This document shows positions 1 through 11,300 of a stretch of DNA of 64,000 nucleotides, piece by piece; positions within the stretch are counted from its first letter, which is position 1, and every line of letters begins with the position of its first letter. The stretch comes from Mesostigma viride (lineage: Eukaryota; Streptophyta; Mesostigmatophyceae; Mesostigmatales; Mesostigmataceae). Made by a program: the position numbers and the translations under genes. Location of the stretch: contig RPFO01000819.1 of assembly GCA_009746045.1 (NCBI GenBank), forward strand, positions 1,315,108-1,379,107, read 5' to 3'. The notes below the pieces were generated by a model, which had not been told where the DNA came from, ran no database searches, and was given only the letters and a program-made list of their open reading frames with translations.

Positions 1-411
1 GAGCAGCCCCCGTGAGTGGTTGCATGCAGTCAGTTGCCATGAGGATGGACTGACGGATATGACAATGTATTGGTTTTGTTAAGAATGTGTGTAAGACTGA
101 GAACGAGACAAGGGACAGGGCCTTCGGGCACCCTGGTCGTCGTTGGCAAGAATGCCAGTAGGAACTAGGTCGGGAACACACGCGCACTGCCGCCACAAGG
201 GGCCTGCAGTGGCGTCAACCAAGGGACCTCACAGCTGCTCTTATAACTACAACATTACAACTCGACACTCTTTGTAATTCGTCATGTATCTCATTGGAAT
301 TGAAATGTCTTTTGGTTGCTTTAATGATAAAGCATGGTCTCAAGAATCGGCTGGTTGGGCCGGATTGCCTGTCATGAAGGTGGCATATCTCACACATGAT
401 TACTGCTGATA
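1..411. other. left flank, no gene recognised
   Basis: No convincing coding region, repeat or RNA gene is visible. Its last bases (GTGGA, 412-416) are the left copy of the target duplication of the copia element that follows, so this is the pre-insertion host sequence and is contiguous with the sequence resuming at 17505. Confidence 0.5.
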
Positions 412-416
412 GTGGA

Positions 417-898
417 AGTTGCAATAAAATGGAATGCGATGTAAATCAGAAAGCATGAAATGAACGTTGCGTTTATTGTTCTCATACGTTATTGTCGTTG
501 TTTCATAATTCGTCTTCGTTGCGCATATATTCTATTGCGCTTGGCACCTTCATCAGTCTTGCTGAATATCCTACGTGGACATGCATTCCGTGTAGTTCAG
601 TGCATGCCGCGTGTTAGATACTTCTAGAATCCTCTAGGAGGTACCAAGGCAGATGCGCATACATGATAGGCCGATAGTCGGCTCAGTCCTATTGACAGTA
701 CTACACCGGCCCTTGACCAGCCGGTGACGTGGAGGCCTGGGAGACGCCCACATATTCTACGTGGCGTTATCCCATTGGCGAGTACTAGTGAAGTACAGCC
801 ATTGGCCCAATACTACAATAAAGTATATTGTAGTAATCTGTACAAGATCCTCTATCTCTGAGGACCCATGTGGACCCTAGATGGGTCTCCAACCAACT
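417..898 (-). repeat. 3' LTR of the outer copia element
   Basis: This 482-bp LTR ends in the AGTTG/CAACT inverted pair. It pairs with 17023-17504 through shared variants, such as a run of four A after TTGCAAT, that differ from the inner LTRs. A ~265-bp untranslated stretch separates it from the pol stop codon at about 1167. Confidence 0.9.
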
Positions 899-1166
899 CC
901 AGCCATTCTTTCCCTTGTGAAAGTGATAAGGCTTAGATGTATTCATTGATGTTCGGCCGCACCTGGCCAGTTCACTTTCACATGTGAGGGCAATGGGGAC
1001 TCACTTGGGTCTTATGGAGCTTGCATCTCATCATTGCATGGTTGGTGTAACCTGCTGTAGGGAAAACCCAAATCTGAAGGAAAACCTCTTCTCCAGAGAG
1101 GATAAAACCTCCAGGGGGATAAAAACCTACAGGAGAAGCATTAGGCTCAGGCTCCCAGATTACTCC

Positions 1167-2428
1167 TCATGACAAGGGTTTCCCAGCCATCATGGACCGC
1201 AGCAACTGGTACCCATTAAGGGCCAGTCGTGGAAGCTTGGTCATAGCATCAGCAGGATTTGAGTGTCCTGGCAGATGTATGGTTATACAGTGGCTGGACA
1301 ACTCCTTTGCCACAAGATAGTCCAAGTCAGTAGTAGTGGCCCTCTCATTCTTGATAAAAGAGACCACGGGCTTATTATCACAATAAACCCTGACATCAAT
1401 CACAGGTTGAGGTCTTATCTGACTCAGACACCATAAGAGTAGCTCTCTTATGTATATGGCATCGCGAATGCACATGGCATATGCCCTGCACTCAGCGGTG
1501 TCAATGCCAGCAAACCGCCTCCTCTGAAGGTTACTGGACCAGTATACCAACGAGGGCTGTTTGCCTTCATTCCTGATGGTGATCAGGCATCCGGCTCTGG
1601 CACCAATCTTGTTGGCAGATCTAGACTCTTGGCTAGCATCTGTGTATGCGTCTATGATGATACGCCCATGCCAGTCTACACCGGACAACACCAAGTCAGG
1701 AGATTCATTGAGGCAGCTCTCCAGGCGCCTCCTTCCTTCTCCTACAACAACAGAGTCTGGCATCCTACTCTGTACTGCCAGGTCAGGGTTAGTTGTGGCA
1801 GCCAGCCAACCCAGTTGACCTTTAACCGTAGGGGCATTCTCCTCAGTTACTCTCTTGGGCAACTGAGTTATTACTTTTTCTTTATACCCCTTCGCCGATT
1901 GCAGCTTAAGATGCCATCCTTTGTCATCCTGGAAAAGGGTACAGCCAATGCCACAGTAAGGTACCTGGCTGTTTTTACTAAACCATGCTCTGGTACCAAT
2001 AGGGGACTTGTCATTGAGCCTTTTATAGGTCTCATTCAACCATCCCTTGGGACCAATGCGTTGCATATCATCTCCATGTAAGGTAGCCCAGGTGGGTTGT
2101 CCTTTGGATTGCCCCACAAAGAGACAATAAGCAAGATGAGATTGTTGCATCTGACATCTCTCCTGGATGGCAGGAGCAATGGTTTCATACCAGATGACTG
2201 GACTGCTGACCAGTCCTTCCCAGCCCACTTTAGGCTGCATGTAGGGATGACCTACTTCAGCTATCCAGCATGCTGGGGTCTTAACACAACAGGGTCTTTG
2301 AGCTTGCCAAGTGGCTCTGGCCACCTGAGGATCACCATGCAAAAAGGCCCTGGTGAAGTCATCAATTTCTGCTCCATAATCCAAGCCATAGTCCAAAGCA
2401 CCAAGGTACAGACTAAGAATAAGCCTGA
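1167..2428 (-). pseudogene. pol: copia pol, C-terminal portion (RT/RNase H) of the outer element
   Basis: This minus-strand piece encodes the reverse transcriptase from RLILSLYLGALDYG onward (fingers/palm and the LHGDDM segment) and the RNase H domain (DAYTDASQES, DTAECRAY, VYCDNKPVV, HSNPADAMTK), ending at the normal pol stop. It is the downstream part of the outer element's pol; the upstream part lies at 13047-15729 beyond the nested insertion. The order integrase before RT identifies Ty1/copia. It is treated as a fossil piece of a split gene. Confidence 0.85.
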
Positions 2429-2441
2429 ATTTAGAACTATT

Positions 2442-2923
2442 AGTTGCAAATAAATGGAATGCGATGTAAATCAGAAAGCATGAAATGAACGTTGTGTTTA
2501 TTGTTCTCATACGTTATTGTCGTTGCTGCATAATTCGTCTTCGTTGCGCATATATTCTATTGCGCTTGGCACCTTCATCAGTCTTGCTGAATATCCTACG
2601 TGGACATGCATTCCGTGTAGTTCAGTGCATGCCGCGTGTTAGATACTTCTAGAATCCTCTAGGAGGTACCAAGGCAGATGCGCATACATAATAGGCCGAT
2701 AGTCGGCTCAGTCCTATTGACAGTACTACACCGGCCCTTGACCAGCCGGTGACGTGGAGGCCTGGGAGACGCCCACATATTCTACGTGGCGTTATCCCAT
2801 TGGCGAGTACTAGTGAAGTACAGCCATTGGCCCAATACTACAATAAAGTATATTGTAGTAATCTGTACAAGATCCTCTATCTCTGAGGACCCATGTGGAC
2901 CCTAGATGGGTCTCCAACCAACT
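2442..2923 (-). repeat. inner copia LTR, left, inverted
   Basis: A 482-bp LTR of the inner subtype in minus orientation, with AGTTG...CAACT ends. It is inverted relative to the LTRs at 6598-7079 and 12571-13046, so this insertion ends in inverted rather than direct LTRs. Confidence 0.88.
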
Positions 2924-3191
2924 CCAGCCATTCTTTCCCTTGTGAAAGTGATAAGGCTTAGATGTATTCATTGATGTTCGGCCGCACCTGGCCAGTTCAC
3001 TTTCACATATGTGGGCAATGGGGACTCACTTGGGTCTTATGGAGTTTGCATCTCATCATTGCATGGTTGGTGTAACCTGCTGTAGGGAAAACCCAAATCT
3101 GAAGGAAAACCTCTTCTCCAGAGAGGACAAAACCTCCAGGGGGATAAAAACCTACAGGAGGAGCATTAGGCTCAGGCTCCCAGATTACTCC

Positions 3192-3870
3192 TCATGACAA
3201 GGGTTTCCCAGCCATCATGGACCGCAGCAACTGGTACCCATTAAGGGCCAGTCGTGGAAGCTTGGTCATAGCATCAGCAGGATTTTCTTGAACGTTCATT
3301 GGATCTCTCTTCAATCTATTCCAAGCCAGATGATAAGTGGTCCCATTCCAGACCACATCAGCAGTTTTCATCTCCAGGTCAACTGAGGTTATGGTCCCTG
3401 GACCCTGCCAATAACCACGTTTACCAGGAGCATTTTCTTTGTGGAAGATCACCTGGTCTCCCACCTCAAATTTTAATGATTCTCCTCTCTGTTTATCCTT
3501 TTCACAGAGATGAGCATACTGTGCCCACCTCTGCTTACTCCATGCCTGCATGATGTCATCAGGGTAGAGGCCACCTGCTAGTCCACGAGGTGAGACCAGC
3601 CGTGGAACACCACGCACCTTGATAGTATGAAAACGGTTGTTCATGGTGTTTTCCACTTTTGCAGCACCCAAACACCTGACAGCAAAAGTTGGTTTAAACA
3701 TCTCAGGATAGTCCCCGGATATTACCAACTTCTTAAGCTCCTGTATATATCTGTCAACCTTGCCTTGGGCTTGGTGATCTAGAGATTGGGATGATCCCCT
3801 CTTCTGATTGGGATCATCTCCCATCCTCACCCCATCACCCCTGATCAGATCCATCATCTCTCGGTGTGCT
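3192..3870 (-). pseudogene. pol: copia pol fragment, integrase C-terminal region, rearranged copy
   Basis: This minus-strand fragment encodes the integrase C-terminal region (DHQAQGKVDRYIQELKK through GKRGYWQGPGTITSVD) next to the last residues of pol (NPADAMTKLPRL...). It belongs to the rearranged partial copy. About 95 bp at 3780-3870, next to the point where orientation switches to plus, is not present in the other copies here. It is a broken fossil. Confidence 0.8.
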
Positions 3871-3871
3871 A

Positions 3872-6329
3872 TTCCCATCAACTGGAGCCTACTACTCAGC
3901 AAGCTCAGCCTAAGACATTGACTGGGATATCACAGGATGATATGGATGAAGCTGACTTGTTGGATAATAGGGTGTCTGATCAGCACCGGAAGCTCCGGCC
4001 GTTGGAACATGGGCTTGAGACCCCTGGGCAGGTGGATAACATATTTCAGTCTGAACAGCCAAAGCTTGGATCCAATTACCCTGGTAATAAGCCATTGCCC
4101 TTGGAGACTGATGGGATTCCAGCCCAAGGAAGACAAGCTGAGGAGGGGTTGTCCAGGTTGAACACTCAGCTCGGCAAGAGAGGCAATCCTCAAGAGCTTC
4201 GGGATATTGTAAAGAAGCTCAAGCCCTCACTAAAGATTGCCAAAATAACTTCTCTTCTAGAGAAGGGCATGGACCTTGATGGCTTTGATGTGGATACCAA
4301 AGCAGAGGTCTCTGTCACCTCGCCCTTTAATGCTTTGCTGGATAAGTATTCCCTTGAACCCAGTCCATGGACTATTGTCCAAGACTTTGCGGGTAACACT
4401 GATCATCAAGTTCTTGGGAATATCACTATCCCATTCTTGGGTGAGTCTTTGACACTTTGTGTTGTTGATGGCTATAAGGGACCCACTCTCATTGGCCAGC
4501 CATTCTTGGTGACTCCCGGTGTTACCATTGTTGATGGCCCCAATAACACAAAGAGTCTCCTAAAAACCCATTGTGACCCAATTCCTCTGGAATCATTCAG
4601 ATGTCTCTTGCCTCTTGAAATGTTCCAGAAGGCAAATTGGAAGACCGCCTGTGTCGGTTCAATAAAAGGAGCAGAATGGGGAAGGGATATACCCCCAGCT
4701 TCTGAGCTGGTAGAACCCGCCCAGCTCAGTGTGACTTCTCTTGGTCTCACAAAAAGGTCATTTGCTGCTCATAGCCCCATGTCCTTTGATGATGTAGACC
4801 TGGATTGTCACACTTTCGCTGGCCTTGAGGCCTGGCGAGTAGCATTGGCGCGTGCGCTCCAGGAGTGGCAAACGCTGGATGTTTTTGAAGGCATTTCAGA
4901 ACCTCCACCCAATGCTCAAATGCTTCAGTTGCGTTTTGTATGCAAGATGAAGAGCAAGCTTGGTGAGCCTCCCATACCAAACGCACGTCCAGTCGTGACC
5001 CAGTTCCATGGTACTACAGACTTTGATAAGGAGGAGCTGTACACTCCTGGCCTGTCACATCCTGTTCTCAGGCTTATTCTTAGTCTGTACCTTGGTGCTT
5101 TGGACTATGGCTTGGATTATGGAGCAGAAATTGATGACTTCACCAGGGCCTTTTTGCATGGTGATCCTCAGGTGGCCAGAGCCACTTGGCAAGCTCAAAG
5201 ACCCTGTTGTGTTAAGACCCCAGCATGCTGGATAGCTGAAGTAGGTCATCCCTACATGCAGCCTAAAGTGGGCTGGGAAGGACTGGTCAGCAGTCCAGTC
5301 ATCTGGTATGAAACCATTGCTCCTGCCATCCAGGAGAGATGTCAGATGCAACAATCTCATCTTGCTTATTGTCTCTTTGTGGGGCAATCCAAAGGACAAC
5401 CCACCTGGGCTACCTTACATGGAGATGATATGCAACGCATTGGTCCCAAGGGATGGTTGAATGAGACCTATAAAAGGCTCAATGACAAGTCCCCTATTGG
5501 TACCAGAGCATGGTTTAGTAAAAACAGCCAGGTACCTTACTGTGGCATTGGCTGTACCCTTTTCCAGGATGACAAAGGATGGCATCTTAAGCTGCAATCG
5601 GCGAAGGGGTATAAAGAAAAAGTAATAACTCAGTTGCCCAAGAGAGTAACTGAGGAGAATGCCCCTACGGTTAAAGGTCAACTGGGTTGGCTGGCTGCCA
5701 CAACTAACCCTGACCTGGCAGTACAGAGTAGGATGCCAGACTCTGTTGTTGTAGGAGAAGGAAGGAGGCGCCTGGAGAGCTGCCTCAATGAATCTCCTGA
5801 CTTGGTGTTGTCCGGTGTAGACTGGCATGGGCGTATCATCATAGACGCCTACACAGATGCTAGCCAAGAGTCTAGATCTGCCAACAAGATTGGTGCCAGA
5901 GCCGGATGCCTGATCACCATCAGGAATGAAGGCAAACAGCCCTCGTTGGTATACTGGTCCAGTAACCTTCAGAGGAGGCGGTTTGCTGGCATTGACACCG
6001 CTGAGTGCAGGGCATACGCCATGTGCATTCGCGATGCCATATACATAAGAGAGCTACTCTTATGGTGTCTGAGTCAGATAAGACCTCAACCTGTGATTGA
6101 TGTCAGGGTTTATTGTGATAATAAGCCCGTGGTCTCTTTTATCAAGAATGAGAGGGCCACTACTACTGACTTGGACTACCTTGTGGCAAAGGAGTTGTCC
6201 AGCCACTGTATAACCATACATCTGCCAGGACACTCAAATCCTGCTGATGCTATGACCAAGCTTCCACGACTGGCCCTTAATGGGTACCAGTTGCTGCGGT
6301 CCATGATGGCTGGGAAACCCTTGTCATGA
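3872..6329 (+). pseudogene. pol: copia pol fragment: linker, protease-like segment, RT, RNase H
   Basis: This plus-strand portion of pol starts at HQLEPTTQQAQPK and runs through the retropepsin-like stretch, the RT and the RNase H to the normal stop at 6329. It is followed by the family's 3' untranslated sequence and the LTR at 6598-7079. It lacks everything upstream (gag and most of integrase), because it is the plus-strand half of the head-to-head partial copy. It is nearly identical to 9849-12302 of the whole copy. Confidence 0.85.
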
Positions 6330-6597
6330 GGAGTAATCTGGGAGCCTGAGCCTAATGCTCCTCCTGTAGGTTTTTATCCCCCTGGAGGTTTTATCCTCTC
6401 TGGAGAAGAGGTTTTCCTTCAGATTTGGGTTTTCCCTACAGCAGGTTACACCAACCATGCAATGATGAGATGCAAACTCCATAAGACCCAAGTGAGTCCC
6501 CATTGCCCTCACATGTGAAAGTGAACTGGCCAGGTGCGGCCGAACATCAATGAATACATCTAAGCCTTATCACTTTCACAAGGGAAAGAATGGCTGG

Positions 6598-7079
6598 AGT
6601 TGGTTGGAGACCCATCTAGGGTCCACATGGGTCCTCAGAGATAGAGGATCTTGTACAGATTACTACAATATACTTTATTGTAGTATTGGGCCAATGGCTG
6701 TACTTCACTAGTACTCGCCAATGGGATAACGCCACGTAGAATATGTGGGCGTCTCCCAGGCCTCCACGTCACCGGCTGGTCAAGGGCCGGTGTAGTACTG
6801 TCAATAGGACTGAGCCGACTATCGGCCTATTATGTATGCGCATCTGCCTTGGTACCTCCTAGAGGATTCTAGAAGTATCTAACACGCGGCATGCACTGAA
6901 CTACACGGAATGCATGTCCACGTAGGATATTCAGCAAGACTGATGAAGGTGCCAAGCGCAATAGAATATATGCGCAACGAAGACGAATTATGCAGCAACG
7001 ACAATAACGTATGAGAACAATAAACACAACGTTCATTTCATGCTTTCTGATTTACATCGCATTCCATTTATTTGCAACT
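6598..7079 (+). repeat. shared inner LTR (3' LTR of partial copy, 5' LTR of whole copy)
   Basis: A 482-bp LTR in plus orientation. It is preceded by the family's 3' untranslated sequence and followed 14 bp later by the gag start codon, so one LTR serves both neighbours, as in LTR-LTR recombined tandem copies. Confidence 0.9.
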
Positions 7080-7092
7080 TGTATTCATTGCA

Positions 7093-8334
7093 ATGTCTTC
7101 GGACGACAATCTTTCAGAGCAGAGGTCTGGCCCTGGTGAGCACGGACCGGCTCAATTTTCTGTCGACCCTGGCCCAGGCGAGCACAGGGATGACAATAAG
7201 AATATGTCCGACCAGCCCCGGGAGGAGGGCTGCGGGCAGGGAAGTACTAGTAGTGACAACCAGCGTGCGCGTGATAAGGTGCTTCGGCGGGAGACCTTGC
7301 TTCAAGAGGCGAAGCTGCTGTCGGCAATCAAGAAATGGGTTCCAGCCCCGCTGGTGCCTGGTGCTATTCAAGCAGACCGGGATCGCTTTGTAAGCTCTCT
7401 TGGGCCGTTTTTCCGCAGGCTCGCGGGCAACCGAGACATCATTCCGGACTGGCTGGAGTTTCTTCGTGGAACCCCGCTGGGAGACCGCGAGAAAAACCAC
7501 CCAGAGTGGATTTCGCTGCTGGATAGAGCACAGCGTCTGCGGTGGTCGCCGTTCGAGTTTCTGCGCCGAGCGAGGGAGACTTTTCTTCGTTCTATCACTG
7601 CCAAAACCTGCGACGAGATCGAGGAATTTGTAGATGCAAAGCCGAAGCCCGGGCAGACCATCATCGAGCACCTCAACTCTTACTACGACATGCTGGAGAA
7701 GCAGGGGCTCCGGTGGCCTGACGAGGCGGTGAATCTCCGATGGATCCAAAACTGTGCTCTGTCCGAATCCGAGAAGCGGAATTTGGTCGCCAACTGCCGC
7801 GGTTACCTGTGCGACACTCACCGATGCAGAGCTCACCTCAAGGAGCTCCTGACGAATCAAACCCGTGTTTCCAGAGAAGGAGGTGCCGCGGAGGTGCCTC
7901 GTGTCGCCATGGTGATGGAGCAGCAACGGGAAATCTTCTGCTACAACTGCGGGCAGCCCGGGCACACACGCCGCGCATGTAAGGGTAAGGTTGTCGCTAA
8001 TTCTGAGTCCTTCCCTCCCTGCACTTTCTGTAATAGGACTAACCATCTGGCTAAGGATTGCTACTTTCGCAAGTGCAAGTCTTGTGGCAATTCTGGACAT
8101 GATGCGTCTGCCTGCAGGAGCAAGGCGGGCGCTGGACCCAAGGATACCCAGATGGAGGTCCTCAAGCTGCTGCAGCAGATCTCCCAAGCCGTCAAGAGCG
8201 GTGCCCTTCGTGGTGGCGACGCTTCTCAGCCGCGTGGTGGTGACGCTTCCCAGCCGCGTGGTGGTGATGCTTCTCAGCCGCGGGGTGGCAATACCTCTCG
8301 TGGCCGCAAGAGGAAGCAGCAGCAGAAAAACTAG
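7093..8334 (+). CDS. gag: copia Gag nucleocapsid protein
   Basis: Gag packages element RNA into cytoplasmic particles. The ATG at 7093 (MSSDDNLSEQ) is the first in-frame ATG after the LTR and gives 413 residues. The middle has the helical Gag capsid fold expected of copia (ERAREFL-type segments rich in W, R and E). The C-terminal part has three CCHC zinc knuckles: CYNCGQPGHTRRAC, CTFCNRTNHLAKDC and CKSCGNSGHDASAC. A short repeat RGGDASQP occurs three times, followed by a basic tail (RGRKRKQQQK), both typical nucleic-acid binding features. The pol frame begins 38 bp after the stop codon in another frame; how the two are expressed relative to each other cannot be seen. Confidence 0.88.
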   Translation: MSSDDNLSEQRSGPGEHGPAQFSVDPGPGEHRDDNKNMSDQPREEGCGQGSTSSDNQRARDKVLRRETLLQEAKLLSAIKKWVPAPLVPGAIQADRDRFVSSLGPFFRRLAGNRDIIPDWLEFLRGTPLGDREKNHPEWISLLDRAQRLRWSPFEFLRRARETFLRSITAKTCDEIEEFVDAKPKPGQTIIEHLNSYYDMLEKQGLRWPDEAVNLRWIQNCALSESEKRNLVANCRGYLCDTHRCRAHLKELLTNQTRVSREGGAAEVPRVAMVMEQQREIFCYNCGQPGHTRRACKGKVVANSESFPPCTFCNRTNHLAKDCYFRKCKSCGNSGHDASACRSKAGAGPKDTQMEVLKLLQQISQAVKSGALRGGDASQPRGGDASQPRGGDASQPRGGNTSRGRKRKQQQKN

Positions 8335-8372
8335 ATGATCCTCTCTGTTTATATAACCCCTACAGCGTCCTT

Positions 8373-11300
8373 ATGGATGCTGATGAGAGTGGACTCATGG
8401 CAGATGAGGCCTGCCAGGTGGTAGGGGCTCCAGCAGTAACCCCTACTGACCGTAAAGCTGCCCCAGTGAGCAGCAGTAAAAGTGCCCCTGTTTGTGGCAT
8501 TCCTATCCATGCCTGGAATAAAAAGAGTACCCCAGAGGGAACTCTTCCTGTAAATAATACATGTGGATCTGCTCCTGGTTGTAGACAGATGCCACATGGT
8601 GTTGCCCAGGTGAGCAACGTATCTGTGAACAATACATGTGGTGCAGCTCCTGTTTGTAGCCAAGCACCCATTGATATTGTTAACAGTCAAGCTCCTCAGA
8701 GCAATAATCCTTGTTATATTGATAATAAAAACTTGGACTCTTGCTCTGCCAGGAACGTGGATGCCCGTCCATGTCCTGAAGAGCCTGAGCCTAATGATTG
8801 TATTAATCTTAGGACTCTGGCTAAGAGTTTGCATGATGCCTGTGGCCATGGAAACAATGCCATTAGGCTTGTTCAAGCCATTAATAACAAGGCTCTCTGG
8901 CAGGCTTATCAAGATGTCAGAGAACATTGTGTGTGCCAATTGTGTGCTAACAAGCCTTCCAAACGTCATGCAAAGCATCCTGCAGATGGTAGGGGTAATC
9001 TACAAGCTGATATCCTCTACTTCACCAATTACAGGCAATTGCCTTACTTGGTGGCTGTGGATGAATGGTCAGGCTACATTGGAATTGAACCTATGGCAGC
9101 AGGGGATGAGAATACTCTCCATGCCGCAGTTCTTGTTATTCTGCAGAAGTTTGCAGTTATTCATAAGCTGCAGATGGACTTGCAGTTTAACTGCCTGACC
9201 AAATACTCTGATCTGCCTTTCCTAAGGATTGTGGGTCGTGAAGATCACCAAGCCCAAGGCAAGGTTGACAGATATATACAGGAGCTTAAGAAGTTGGTAA
9301 TATCCGGGGACTATCCTGAGATGTTTAAACCAACTTTTGCTGTCAGGTGTTTGGGTGCTGCAAAAGTGGAAAACACCATGAACAACCGTTTTCATACTAT
9401 CAAGGTGCGTGGTGTTCCACGGCTGGTCTCACCTCGTGGACTAGCAGGTGGCCTCTACCCTGATGACATCATGCAGGCATGGAGTAAGCAGAGGTGGGCA
9501 CAGTATGCTCATCTCTGTGAAAAGGATAAACAGAGAGGAGAATCATTAAAATTTGAGGTGGGAGACCAGGTGATCTTCCACAAAGAAAATGCTCCTGGTA
9601 AACGTGGTTATTGGCAGGGTCCAGGGACCATAACCTCAGTTGACCTGGAGATGAAAACTGCTGATGTGGTCTGGAATGGGACCACTTATCATCTGGCTTG
9701 GAATAGATTGAAGAGAGATCCAATGAACGTTCAAGAAAATCCCCTGGAAATTATGGCCCCTGAAGAGGCACTTGGATCTCCCAATCTTTCCTGTCCACCT
9801 TTGGCCAGTGAACAGGCTGGACTCCAACTACCAGAAAGGGCGGCCTCCCATCAACTGGAGCCTACTACTCAGCAAGCTCAGCCTAAGACATTGACTGGGA
9901 TATCACAGGATGATATGGATGAAGCTGACTTGTTGGATAATAGGGTGTCTGATCAGCACCGGAAGCTCCGGCCGTTGGAACATGGGCTTGAGACCCCTGG
10001 GCAGGTGGATAACATATTTCAGTCTGAACAGCCAAAGCTTGGATCCAATTACCCTGGTAATAAGCCATTGCCCTTGGAGACTGATGGGATTCCAGCCCAA
10101 GGAAGACAAGCTGAGGAGGGGTTGTCCAGGTTGAACACTCAGCTCGGCAAGAGAGGCAATCCTCAAGAGCTTCGGGATATTGTAAAGAAGCTCAAGCCCT
10201 CACTAAAGATTGCCAAAATAACTTCTCTTCTAGAGAAGGGCATGGACCTTGATGGCTTTGATGTGGATACCAAAGCAGAGGTCTCTGTCACCTCGCCCTT
10301 TAATGCTTTGCTGGATAAGTATTCCCTTGAACCCAGTCCATGGACTATTGTCCAAGACTTTGCGGGTAACACTGATCATCAAGTTCTTGGGAATATCACT
10401 ATCCCATTCTTGGGTGAGTCTTTGACACTTTGTGTTGTTGATGGCTATAAGGGACCCACTCTCATTGGCCAGCCATTCTTGGTGACTCCCGGTGTTACCA
10501 TTGTTGATGGCCCCAATAACACAAAGAGTCTCCTAAAAACCCATTGTGACCCAATTCCTCTGGAATCATTCAGATGTCTCTTGCCTCTTGAAATGTTCCA
10601 GAAGGCAAATTGGAAGACCGCCTGTGTCGGTTCAATAAAAGGAGCAGAATGGGGAAGGGATATACCCCCAGCTTCTGAGCTGGTAGAACCCGCCCAGCTC
10701 AGTGTGACTTCTCTTGGTCTCACAAAAAGGTCATTTGCTGCTCATAGCCCCATGTCCTTTGATGATGTAGACCTGGATTGTCACACTTTCGCTGGCCTTG
10801 AGGCCTGGCGAGTAGCATTGGCGCGTGCGCTCCAGGAGTGGCAAACGCTGGATGTTTTTGAAGGCATTTCAGAACCTCCACCCAATGCTCAAATGCTTCA
10901 GTTGCGTTTTGTATGCAAGATGAAGAGCAAGCTTGGTGAGCCTCCCATACCAAACGCACGTCCAGTCGTGACCCAGTTCCATGGTACTACAGACTTTGAT
11001 AAGGAGGAGCTGTACACTCCTGGCCTGTCACATCCTGTTCTCAGGCTTATTCTTAGTCTGTACCTTGGTGCTTTGGACTATGGCTTGGATTATGGAGCAG
11101 AAATTGATGACTTCACCAGGGCCTTTTTGCATGGTGATCCTCAGGTGGCCAGAGCCACTTGGCAAGCTCAAAGACCCTGTTGTGTTAAGACCCCAGCATG
11201 CTGGATAGCTGAAGTAGGTCATCCCTACATGCAGCCTAAAGTGGGCTGGGAAGGACTGGTCAGCAGTCCAGTCATCTGGTATGAAACCATTGCTCCTGCC

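Noticed and set aside
7114-8187. 357-codon frame antisense to copia gag, and other frames antisense to pol
   Set aside because: Shadows of gag and pol; the sense frames carry the zinc knuckles and RT/RNase H motifs.
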